The position numbers and the translations under genes are program-made. DNA of 6,361 bases, from NCBI GenBank assembly GCA_003487005.1, contig DNFG01000155.1, positions 1-6,361 of the forward strand, given 5' to 3'. The stretch comes from Bryobacterales bacterium. GTDB lineage: Bacteria; Acidobacteriota; Terriglobia; Bryobacterales; Bryobacteraceae. Under the pieces are notes generated by a model. The model searched no databases and was not told the DNA's origin. It worked only from the letters and a program-made list of their open reading frames with translations. This document shows, piece by piece, positions 1 to 6,361 of this stretch (position 1 is the stretch's first letter; every line of letters starts with the position of its first letter).

Positions 1-24
1 TGACGAGTGTATGACCCGTGCCCG
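1..24. repeat. 24-bp perfect direct repeat, copy 1 (at window edge)
   Basis: Bases 1-24 (TGACGAGTGT...GTGCCCG) recur exactly at 128-151, 127 bp away. The match ends at base 25 on the right. Its left limit is unknown because it begins at the first base of the window. The offset is not a multiple of three, so the two copies are read in different frames of the porin gene, which argues against a duplicated protein repeat. Confidence 0.9.
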
Positions 25-801
25 CCTCGCCGCCACCGTCCGCGAGTCCGTCTTCAACACTCCCCGCCAGTCGTGATAGTAAATCCCCAACAGCCGCAAC
101 TCCCCCGCGTTCGCCCCGCCCCCTGTCTGACGAGTGTATGACCCGTGCCCGAACGCAATGTTCATCCGCCCCCAGCCATCCACCTGAAACGCCCCCCGCG
201 TCGGCATCGCCCCCACCAGAGCCACGTGATTCCGCCCCGAATTAAACCGGTAATCGCCCCCGTCAAAACTCCGCCCCACGTGCGTCCACGGAAACGTCCC
301 AATCAACCGGTGTCCGATTCGCAACCGTTTCACCGTCGCCAGCGTCGCGTTCGCCGGCACAACCTCCGTCGCGTCATTGAACTCCAACCGCCCCAGCTTC
401 AATGACTGCCGCTCGTCCCCGCCCAGCGCCTTCCATCGCACCCAAAGCTGTTTCGGAAACACCATCCCCGTGTTCGACCGCCGGTCGTTCGCGCCATTGT
501 AGATCCCCCCCAACCCCAATTGCAGTTGCGGCGCCGGCGCAATCGCCTGCGACGGCATCCCCAGCAGAAACGGCGCCGCCAACTCCGCCTGCCAGTCCCA
601 ACTCTGGTGGTCCCGCGCCAAACTGAACTTCGCGATGTTGCCCAGAAACAGGTACTGGTTGTCCCCCTGCCCCTCGAACCACTTCCACCCCTCCGCCCGC
701 ACGCGGTACGACCCCGTGATCTTCAGCGGAGAGGCATCCTGCGCCAGCGCCGGGACGCCCATTCCCGCCATCACCAGCCCGATGAACAAAAAAGTACGCA
801 T
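1..801 (-). CDS. Alginate-export-family outer-membrane porin, N-terminal part (runs off left edge)
   Basis: The reading frame opens at the ATG at 801-799 and stays open to base 1, giving 267 codons without a stop, so the gene is 3'-truncated by the window. Residues 1-20 are a clear signal peptide: MRTFLF, a hydrophobic core, then VPALA before Q21. The mature part has alternating amphipathic strands rich in aromatic residues and Arg, as in outer-membrane beta-barrels. The stretches GRLEFNDATE (about 138-147), KRLRIGHRLIGTFPWTHVGRS (about 158-178) and ELRLLGIYYHDWRG (about 233-246) resemble the alginate-export (AlgE-like) domain family as I remember it. Family members are about 400-500 residues, so roughly half is present. 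Many of these proteins are general anion or sugar porins, so alginate as substrate should not be assumed. The gene is divergent from nrfHA with a 96-bp gap, which suggests a role linked to nitrite metabolism (inference). No Shine-Dalgarno is obvious before the ATG. The last residues at the edge (RARVIHSS) look unlike the family and coincide with a repeat copy, so the edge sequence may be unreliable. Confidence 0.75.
   Translation of the reverse strand, partial: MRTFLFIGLVMAGMGVPALAQDASPLKITGSYRVRAEGWKWFEGQGDNQYLFLGNIAKFSLARDHQSWDWQAELAAPFLLGMPSQAIAPAPQLQLGLGGIYNGANDRRSNTGMVFPKQLWVRWKALGGDERQSLKLGRLEFNDATEVVPANATLATVKRLRIGHRLIGTFPWTHVGRSFDGGDYRFNSGRNHVALVGAMPTRGAFQVDGWGRMNIAFGHGSYTRQTGGGANAGELRLLGIYYHDWRGVLKTDSRTVAARRARVIHSS
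128..151. repeat. 24-bp perfect direct repeat, copy 2 (inside porin gene)
   Basis: This is the internal copy of the repeat found at 1-24. Here it encodes, on the minus strand, the GHGSYTRQ part of the porin. That fits smoothly with the flanking barrel sequence, so this is probably the original copy. Confidence 0.9.
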
Positions 802-819
802 GATTTATTTTCAATTCAG

Positions 820-825
820 ACAATA
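820..825 (-). promoter_or_regulatory. Candidate -10 box for the porin gene
   Basis: The minus strand reads TATTGT from 825 to 820, four of six matches to TATAAT. It would place the transcription start near 813, giving a leader of only about 12 nt. The start would lie 41.5 bp from the centre of the dyad at 847-862, the usual spacing of a class II activator. The box itself is weak. Confidence 0.3.
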
Positions 826-839
826 CCGCCCGAATTTCT

Positions 840-857
840 CCAATGCAGTGACATTGG
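840..857. repeat. Inverted repeat CCAATG-N6-CATTGG
   Basis: The arms at 840-845 and 852-857 are perfect 6-bp complements with a 6-bp spacer. This dyad interlocks with the CRP/FNR-like site at 847-862, sharing 847-857. It could be a second operator half-overlapping the first, or chance. Confidence 0.4.
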
Positions 858-862
858 TCACA
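847..862. promoter_or_regulatory. CRP/FNR-family-like operator between porin and nrfH
   Basis: The sequence AGTGA-N6-TCACA matches the CRP-type consensus TGTGA-N6-TCACA at nine of ten positions; its core is the perfect dyad GTGAC-N4-GTCAC (848-861). CRP/FNR-superfamily proteins (FNR, DNR, HcpR) commonly control nitrite and nitric oxide genes in anaerobes. The site is centred at 854.5, about 41.5 bp from plausible start points on both sides (near 896 rightward, near 813 leftward). One bound activator could therefore serve both divergent transcripts. Which regulator binds is not visible in this window. Confidence 0.5.
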
Positions 863-884
863 CGACAACGGGAGCCGAAAAGCG

Positions 885-890
885 TATAGT
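885..890 (+). promoter_or_regulatory. Candidate -10 box for nrfHA
   Basis: TATAGT matches TATAAT at five of six positions. There is no good -35 hexamer, but the CRP/FNR-like dyad sits where a class II activator would replace it. The predicted start point, 896-898, falls on the nrfH ATG. This implies a leaderless or nearly leaderless mRNA and agrees with the absence of a well-placed ribosome-binding site. Confidence 0.45.
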
Positions 891-897
891 GCTCTTA

Positions 898-1353
898 ATG
901 ACGGACAAAGGCAAGTACCTGCCCTGGCTCGCCGGCATCCCCCTCGGTCTGCTGCTGGGCGTCGGCCTCTTCACCTTCGGTTACGCCCGCGGCCACTCCT
1001 ACATGACCGACGACCCCGCCGCCTGCGCCAACTGCCACGTCATGAACGAGCAGCACGAGGGCTGGATCAAGTCCTCCCACCGCGCCGTCGCCGTCTGTAA
1101 CGACTGCCACACGCCCCCGGGCCTGATCCCCAAATACTTCACCAAAGCCCTCAACGGCTTCAACCACTCCCTCGCTTTCACCACTGGCGGCTTCCCCGAC
1201 CGTATTCAGATCACCGGCCGGAACGCCCGCGTCGCCGAGGGCGCCTGCCTCAAATGCCACGCCGATATCACCGATGGCATCGCCAGCGCCCGCCACAGTA
1301 ACGAGTCCGTCGATTGCGTCTCGTGTCATCGCAATGTCGGACATGCCCATTAG
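898..1353 (+). CDS. nrfH: NrfH, tetrahaem membrane quinol dehydrogenase of nitrite reductase
   Basis: NrfH oxidises menaquinol at the cytoplasmic membrane and delivers electrons to NrfA. The 151-residue product is of normal family length. It has an N-terminal membrane anchor (about 9-30) that is not cleaved, followed by a periplasmic NapC/NirT-type domain with exactly four haem-binding CXXCH motifs at residues 43-47, 67-71, 117-121 and 140-144. The first is CANCHVM, the CXXCHXM form typical of NrfH, whose Met49 is the expected haem ligand. The family stretch KYFTKALNGFNHSLAFTTG (79-97), near the quinol site in known structures, is intact. The ATG at 898 was chosen because the anchor begins soon after it. 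An in-frame GTG at 889 overlaps the likely -10 box, and the open frame further upstream has no family-like sequence. GGAG at 871-874 is too far away to act as its ribosome-binding site. The gene lies 15 bp before nrfA and is surely cotranscribed with it. Confidence 0.95.
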   Translation: MTDKGKYLPWLAGIPLGLLLGVGLFTFGYARGHSYMTDDPAACANCHVMNEQHEGWIKSSHRAVAVCNDCHTPPGLIPKYFTKALNGFNHSLAFTTGGFPDRIQITGRNARVAEGACLKCHADITDGIASARHSNESVDCVSCHRNVGHAH

Positions 1354-1356
1354 GAG
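1352..1356 (+). promoter_or_regulatory. Ribosome-binding site of nrfA
   Basis: AGGAG overlaps the nrfH stop codon (TAG at 1351-1353) and lies 12 nt before the nrfA ATG. The overlap suggests translational coupling of nrfH and nrfA. Confidence 0.7.
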
Positions 1357-1368
1357 ACTCACTCAGCC

Positions 1369-2706
<1,338 letters not shown>

Positions 2707-2735
2707 AAGAACCGGCTTCACCTCATGCCTCAGCA

Positions 2736-2765
2736 GCGGCATGCGCCTCCATCAGCGCATGCCGC
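2736..2765 (+). terminator. Strong hairpin downstream of nrfA, probable terminator
   Basis: An 11-bp perfect stem, GCGGCATGCGC (2736-2746) with GCGCATGCCGC (2755-2765), encloses an 8-nt loop and begins 29 bp after the nrfA stop. No T-run follows, so it is not a textbook intrinsic terminator. It may still end transcription or protect the 3' end of the nrfHA mRNA. Confidence 0.6.
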
Positions 2766-2987
2766 ACTCGATAGATTCCGCAAGACTTCCGCCTCTTGCC
2801 CGGCCACCTCCACCTCCCTGTCGAGGCCCCCTCGGTCTCCTTCCAGGGATTGCCGGCCTGGATCCCAGGTCCCGCATTCGCCCGGAAACTTCACAAACAC
2901 TTCCGAGCCTCTCCCAGGCTTCCTCCCGTCCGCTGCGAAGCCCCTGATTATCACCATTGGATGACATCTCTCGATAGCCTCTGGGGA
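2766..2987. other. Intergenic stretch with no recognisable gene
   Basis: Short open frames exist here on both strands, but their products are low-complexity Pro/Ser/Arg or Gly/Arg strings with no family resemblance. The only structure seen is a set of small GC-rich dyads, for example TCCAGG at 2842-2847 with CCTGGA at 2857-2862, and CCTGG-ATC-CCAGG overlapping it to 2869. I see nothing else I can support. Confidence 0.5.
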
Positions 2988-3016
2988 TTGTCAAGGATCT
3001 ACCGATCATGTATGAT
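2988..3016 (+). promoter_or_regulatory. Sigma70-type promoter of the TonB-dependent receptor gene
   Basis: TTGTCA (2988-2993) and TATGAT (3011-3016) each match the -35 and -10 consensus at five of six positions and are separated by the optimal 17 bp. The region is more AT-rich than its surroundings. Transcription would begin near 3023 and leave an untranslated leader of about 130 nt before the ATG at 3155. Confidence 0.65.
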
Positions 3017-3018
3017 CG
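3003..3018. promoter_or_regulatory. Palindrome overlapping the -10 box, possible repressor operator
   Basis: CGATCAT-GT-ATGATCG has perfect 7-bp arms around a 2-bp centre and covers the whole -10 hexamer at 3011-3016. A protein bound here would block RNA polymerase. No known operator family is recognised. Confidence 0.45.
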
Positions 3019-3023
3019 ACGTG

Positions 3024-3132
3024 TCTTACCAATACAATACGTGGGGGTAAGAATATTGCTCTTGGCTTCAGGAGCTTCATGCCGGTCCCATCGCACAGTG
3101 CTAGTCAAGAGCGCTGGCGGTAACGGCCGGCG
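3024..3132 (+). promoter_or_regulatory. Predicted structured 5' leader with three helices
   Basis: Downstream of the predicted start point the leader can fold into three successive stems. P1 is TCTTACC (3024-3030) with GGTAAGA (3046-3052). P2 pairs 3058-3067 with 3103-3112 over 10 bp including one G-U. P3 pairs 3113-3118 with 3126-3131 around a 7-nt loop and directly abuts P2. The layout resembles a cis-regulatory leader, but I recognise no known riboswitch class and GC-rich DNA gives chance stems. Confidence 0.35.
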
Positions 3133-3142
3133 GACTCAGCTG

Positions 3143-3148
3143 AAAGGT
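3143..3148 (+). promoter_or_regulatory. Ribosome-binding site of the receptor gene
   Basis: AAAGGT lies 6 nt before the ATG at 3155. Together with the signal peptide that begins at that ATG, it fixes the start codon. Confidence 0.6.
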
Positions 3149-3154
3149 CTGTAA

Positions 3155-6100
3155 ATGAAACTTCGATTGTCTTTGTTCGTGGCAGTGAGTCTGCTCACCG
3201 CCTTCTCCGCGTTTGGGCAGGACCCCCGCGGCACCATCCTAGGCCAGGTCACGGACTCCACCGGCGCCGCGGTCCCCGGGGTCACCGTCCGTGCAACCAA
3301 TGAAGCCACCGGCGTTAGCTCCTCTGCGCCGACCAATGAATCCGGCCGTTACACCATGCCCTTCCTCCTCCCCGGTTCCTATACCGTATCGGCCACTCTG
3401 AGCGGATTCCGCCGGTTCGAGCAACCGCGCGTCCAGGTCCGCATCGGCGAAGTCACCGACCTCCCGATCGCCCTCCAGCTCGGCGAAGTCTCGGAAACCA
3501 TTGAAGTCACTGACCAGTCACCGGTGCTCGACACCGTAGGCTCGTCTCTTGGTCAGGTCATCGACACCCGCCGCGTGCTGGAACTGCCGACCCTCGCCGG
3601 GAACGCCTTTGAACTCGCGCTCCTCACCCCAGGCGTCATGAACGCCACCAATATGCGCGACCGCAAGCCCGCCTTCAACAACGGCAACTCCCAGATCTCC
3701 ACCGACGGCAGCGGGCAGTACAACAACGAGTTCCAGATCGACGGCGTCTCGAACACCTTCGCCGACGGCGGCGGACGCGCCCGCGTGGCCTTCAGCCCGC
3801 CCCAAACCGCCATTGCCGAATTCAAAATGCAGACCGCCACCTATGACGCCAGCTATGGTCACACCATCGGCTCCGTCGTCAACGTCTCCACCGTCAGCGG
3901 CACCAACCAGATCCACGGCGAAGCCCACTGGTTCGCCCGCAACAGCGCTTTCGACGCCCCGAACTTCTTCAACAACAAGAACAACACCGCGATCTCGAAG
4001 TACCGTGACAACCGCTACGGGGCATCTGCCGGCGGCCCGGTTTACATCCCCGGCGTCTATAACGGCAAGAACCGCACGTTCTGGTTCCATGCCTGGGAAG
4101 CGAACAAATGGGGCGTACCGAACAACTTCACCGGCACCGTGCCTACGCCCGCCCAGCGCCAGGGAGACTTCTCCGGCCTGCTGGCCCTCGGCTCCAGTTT
4201 CCAGATCTACGACCCCTCCACCATCCAGCCCGCTCCCGGCGGCCGGTTCAGCCGCAACCCCTTCCCCGGCAACATCATCCCCCAGAGCCGCCTCGACCCC
4301 GTCGGCCGGGCCCTCGTCAACCTCTACCCTCAGCCCAACCAGCCGGGCACCAATGACGGACGCCAGAACTTCTTCAACCCCGACCTCGGCATCACCGAGG
4401 ACTACTACGTCCACCTCACCCGCATCGACCACGCCTTCAGTGAGAAGTTCCGCACCTTCGTCCGCCTCCACTACGACTTCTGGGAAGAGGACAAGAACGA
4501 CCACTTCAGCAACCGGATCAACGGCATCATCCTGAACCGCATCAACCGCGGTCTCGCGTGGGATAACGTCTGGGTCATGGCCCCGACGCTCCTGCTGAAC
4601 ATCCGCTACGGTCTCACCAGCCAGGACTTCCCCGAGCGCCGCGTCACCCAAGGCTACGACCTTGCCTCGCTCGGCTTCTCTCCCGAGCTCGTCCGGCTCA
4701 CGGACAGCAGCCGTGCCACCGTGCCCCGCGTCGCGGCCGGCGGATTCTCCGTCCTTTCTCCCTGGGAAAGCGGCGACGGTACCAACACCAGCATCACCCA
4801 CATCCTCAGCACCAACTTCACCAAGCTCCAGGGCCGCCATAACCTCAAGTTCGGCAGCGATGCCCGCATCTACCGTGCCAACGGGTTCCGCAATCCCCGC
4901 ATGGTCTCCCCCGAACTCGTCTACTCCAACCTGTACACCCGCGGCCCCTTCGATAACTCCGCCGCCGCGCCCCTCGGCCAGGAACTCGCCGCCATGCTCG
5001 TCGGCGTGCCCGGCGGCTCCATGGAAATGACCGCCAGCAGCGCCATGCACAACTCCTTCCTCGGCCTCTATATCCACGACGACTTCAAGGTCAGCAACAA
5101 ACTTACCCTGAACCTCGGCCTCCGCTACGAAAAGGAGTGGACCGTCACCGAACGATTCAACCGGCTCGTCGGCCGCTACGCCGAGGAAGTCGCCAATCCC
5201 ATCAACGACGCCGCCCGCGCCGCCTATGCCAACAACCCGATCCCCGAGATCAATCCCGCCGACTTCCGCGCCATGGGCGGCCTCACCTTCGCCGGCGCCG
5301 ACGGCAACCCCCGCAGCCCGTTCATCGGCGAAAGCAACAACTTCATGCCCCGCGTCGGCTTCGCTTTCCAGATCGGGCCCAAGACCGTTCTCCGCGGGGG
5401 TTATGGCATGTTCTTCGACACCATCGGCGTCAACAAGACCAGTGCCGTCCAAACCGGGTTCTCTCAGTCCACCCCCATCCAGGCCTCGCTCGACAACGGC
5501 CTCACTTTCCCGGCCAATAACGCCAACCCCCTGCCCAACGGGCTCATCCCGCCCCTCGGCGCCGCTGGCGGGCTCACCACCAACCTCGGCCAGGGGCTGA
5601 CCGTCTATCTGCCCGAGCGGCTCCACGCCTACACGCAGCGGTACTCCTTCGGATTCCAGCACCAGATCCGCGAGTTCCTCCTCGAGGCCATGTACGTCGG
5701 CAACACCGGCACCCGCCTCGGCGTCAACCGCAATATCAACGCCACACCAAACGAGTACCTCAGCACCAGCATGGTGCGCGACAACCCCCAAATCGCCTAC
5801 CTCAACCAGCAGTTCCCCAGCCCGTTCCGCGGGCTGAACCCCGTCTACGGCGCCAATATGAGCCGCATGAACCTCCTGCGCCCCTTCCCCCACTTCGGCA
5901 ACATCACCATGCAGGAACCCACCGGCTCCATGGCCTACCACTCCCTGCAGCTCCGCTCGGAAAAGCGGCTCTCCCGCGGGTTCACCTTCCAGCTCGCCTA
6001 CACCTGGTCGAAAACCATGGAGGCGGTCGAGTTCATGAACGCCGCCGATATGGTGCCGTACCGTTCACTCGCCAGCCTCGACCGGCCCCACCGCGTCGCC

Positions 6101-6361
6101 GCCAGCGGCATCTGGGAAATCCCCGTTGGCCGCGGGCGCACCTTCGGCAACCAGATGCATCGCGCTCTTGACACCGTCATCGGCGGCTGGCAGATGAACG
6201 GCATCGTCACCTTCCAATCCGGCGCCCCGCTGGGCTTCGGCAATGCCCTCTTCCTCGGTGACATCAACAACATCGCCCTCCCCTCCCACGAGCGCAGCGC
6301 TGACCGCTGGTTCAACATCGATGCCGGCTTCAACCGCGTCGGCGCCCAGCAACTGGCGAAT
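3155..6361 (+). CDS. Oar-like TonB-dependent outer-membrane receptor with carboxypeptidase-regulatory-like domain (runs off right edge)
   Basis: The frame is open from the ATG at 3155 to the last base, 1069 codons; the family is usually about 1100-1200 residues, so only the C-terminal strands are missing. Residues 1-21 form a signal peptide ending SAFG before QD. Residues 27-108 are a carboxypeptidase-regulatory-like (Ig-fold) domain: GTILGQVTDSTGAAVPGVTV, then SGRYTMPFLLPGSYTVSA. The plug follows (about 112-250) with LPTLAGNAFELALLTPGV and NEFQIDGVSN. The rest is beta-barrel, with family landmarks at 371-395 (PGNIIPQSRLDPVGRALVNL), LTLNLGLRYE (near 650), MPRVGFAFQ (near 731) and LDRPHRVAASGIWEIPVGRG (near 974). 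Such proteins import large ligands using TonB energy, or act as adhesive or export receptors as proposed for Oar. The ligand cannot be read from the sequence; saccharides and peptides are both possible. No distinct TonB box is recognised. The gene has its own promoter, lies 448 bp from nrfA and is probably not part of the nrf operon. Confidence 0.93.
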   Translation, partial: MKLRLSLFVAVSLLTAFSAFGQDPRGTILGQVTDSTGAAVPGVTVRATNEATGVSSSAPTNESGRYTMPFLLPGSYTVSATLSGFRRFEQPRVQVRIGEVTDLPIALQLGEVSETIEVTDQSPVLDTVGSSLGQVIDTRRVLELPTLAGNAFELALLTPGVMNATNMRDRKPAFNNGNSQISTDGSGQYNNEFQIDGVSNTFADGGGRARVAFSPPQTAIAEFKMQTATYDASYGHTIGSVVNVSTVSGTNQIHGEAHWFARNSAFDAPNFFNNKNNTAISKYRDNRYGASAGGPVYIPGVYNGKNRTFWFHAWEANKWGVPNNFTGTVPTPAQRQGDFSGLLALGSSFQIYDPSTIQPAPGGRFSRNPFPGNIIPQSRLDPVGRALVNLYPQPNQPGTNDGRQNFFNPDLGITEDYYVHLTRIDHAFSEKFRTFVRLHYDFWEEDKNDHFSNRINGIILNRINRGLAWDNVWVMAPTLLLNIRYGLTSQDFPERRVTQGYDLASLGFSPELVRLTDSSRATVPRVAAGGFSVLSPWESGDGTNTSITHILSTNFTKLQGRHNLKFGSDARIYRANGFRNPRMVSPELVYSNLYTRGPFDNSAAAPLGQELAAMLVGVPGGSMEMTASSAMHNSFLGLYIHDDFKVSNKLTLNLGLRYEKEWTVTERFNRLVGRYAEEVANPINDAARAAYANNPIPEINPADFRAMGGLTFAGADGNPRSPFIGESNNFMPRVGFAFQIGPKTVLRGGYGMFFDTIGVNKTSAVQTGFSQSTPIQASLDNGLTFPANNANPLPNGLIPPLGAAGGLTTNLGQGLTVYLPERLHAYTQRYSFGFQHQIREFLLEAMYVGNTGTRLGVNRNINATPNEYLSTSMVRDNPQIAYLNQQFPSPFRGLNPVYGANMSRMNLLRPFPHFGNITMQEPTGSMAYHSLQLRSEKRLSRGFTFQLAYTWSKTMEAVEFMNAADMVPYRSLASLDRPHRVAASGIWEIPVGRGRTFGNQMHRALDTVIGGWQMNGIVTFQSGAPLGFGNALFLGDINNIALPSHERSADRWFNIDAGFNRVGAQQLAN

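Noticed and set aside
374..868. Minus-strand open frame of 164 codons covering the divergent promoter region
   Set aside because: It is out of frame with the porin, which has a signal peptide and family motifs; its product is low-complexity Gly/Ala/Val-rich sequence.
855..869. TTGGT-N5-GACAA as an FNR site
   Set aside because: The half-sites are spaced by 5 and not 4 bases and match TTGAT/ATCAA poorly; the overlapping AGTGA-N6-TCACA is a much better CRP/FNR-family match.
520..897. Upstream in-frame extension of nrfH beginning at 520
   Set aside because: The added residues are Arg/Pro-rich antisense of the porin gene and unlike any NrfH; the membrane anchor starts just after the ATG at 898.
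3065..3079. Direct repeat GCTTCA-GGA-GCTTCA in the leader
   Set aside because: Two 6-bp copies only; likely chance.
2725..3108. Several short open frames on both strands between nrfA and the receptor gene
   Set aside because: They overlap one another and the hairpin or promoter, have low-complexity products and lack convincing ribosome-binding sites.
3518..5941. Open reading frame of 807 codons on the minus strand
   Set aside because: It is in register with the codons of the receptor gene on the plus strand; it stays open only because TTA, CTA and TCA sense codons are rare. Its product is a Gly/Val/Glu/Ala-rich string with no family resemblance.

Overview
The window is GC-rich bacterial DNA that looks like a member of the Acidobacteriota, perhaps Solibacter/Bryobacter-like. 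This taxonomic call is an inference. It rests on the very large Oar-like TonB-dependent receptor with an N-terminal carboxypeptidase-regulatory-like domain, a family greatly expanded in that phylum, and on the strongly GC-rich third codon positions. No rRNA, tRNA, CRISPR array or mobile element is visible.

Layout. (1) Positions 1-801, minus strand: the N-terminal 267 codons of an exported outer-membrane porin of the alginate-export (AlgE-like) type, running off the left edge. A 24-bp perfect direct repeat, one copy of which begins exactly at base 1, lies within it. (2) Positions 802-897: a short divergent regulatory region holding a CRP/FNR-type dyad. Candidate -10 boxes sit at matching distances on each side. 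(3) Positions 898-2706, plus strand: nrfH-nrfA, the membrane tetrahaem quinol dehydrogenase and pentahaem cytochrome c nitrite reductase that reduce nitrite to ammonium (DNRA). The NrfA is a CXXCH variant at the catalytic haem instead of the classical CXXCK. (4) Positions 2707-3154: an intergenic region with a strong hairpin after nrfA (probable terminator), a silent stretch, then a good sigma70-type promoter. A palindrome overlaps its -10 box, and it would produce a leader of about 130 nt with three predicted helices. (5) Positions 3155-6361, plus strand: an Oar-like TonB-dependent receptor, open to the right edge (1069 codons visible).

How the genes fit together. NrfH takes electrons from menaquinol and passes them to NrfA on the periplasmic face. 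The divergent porin could admit nitrite or another small anion through the outer membrane and may share one regulator with nrfHA; this is inferred from the arrangement. The Oar-like receptor has its own promoter and probably belongs to a separate transcription unit for uptake of a large ligand.

No clearly new multi-gene system is present. The points most worth a second look are the CXXCH catalytic haem, the apparently leaderless nrfH promoter with a shared CRP/FNR-like box, the structured leader of the receptor gene, and the edge repeat in the porin.
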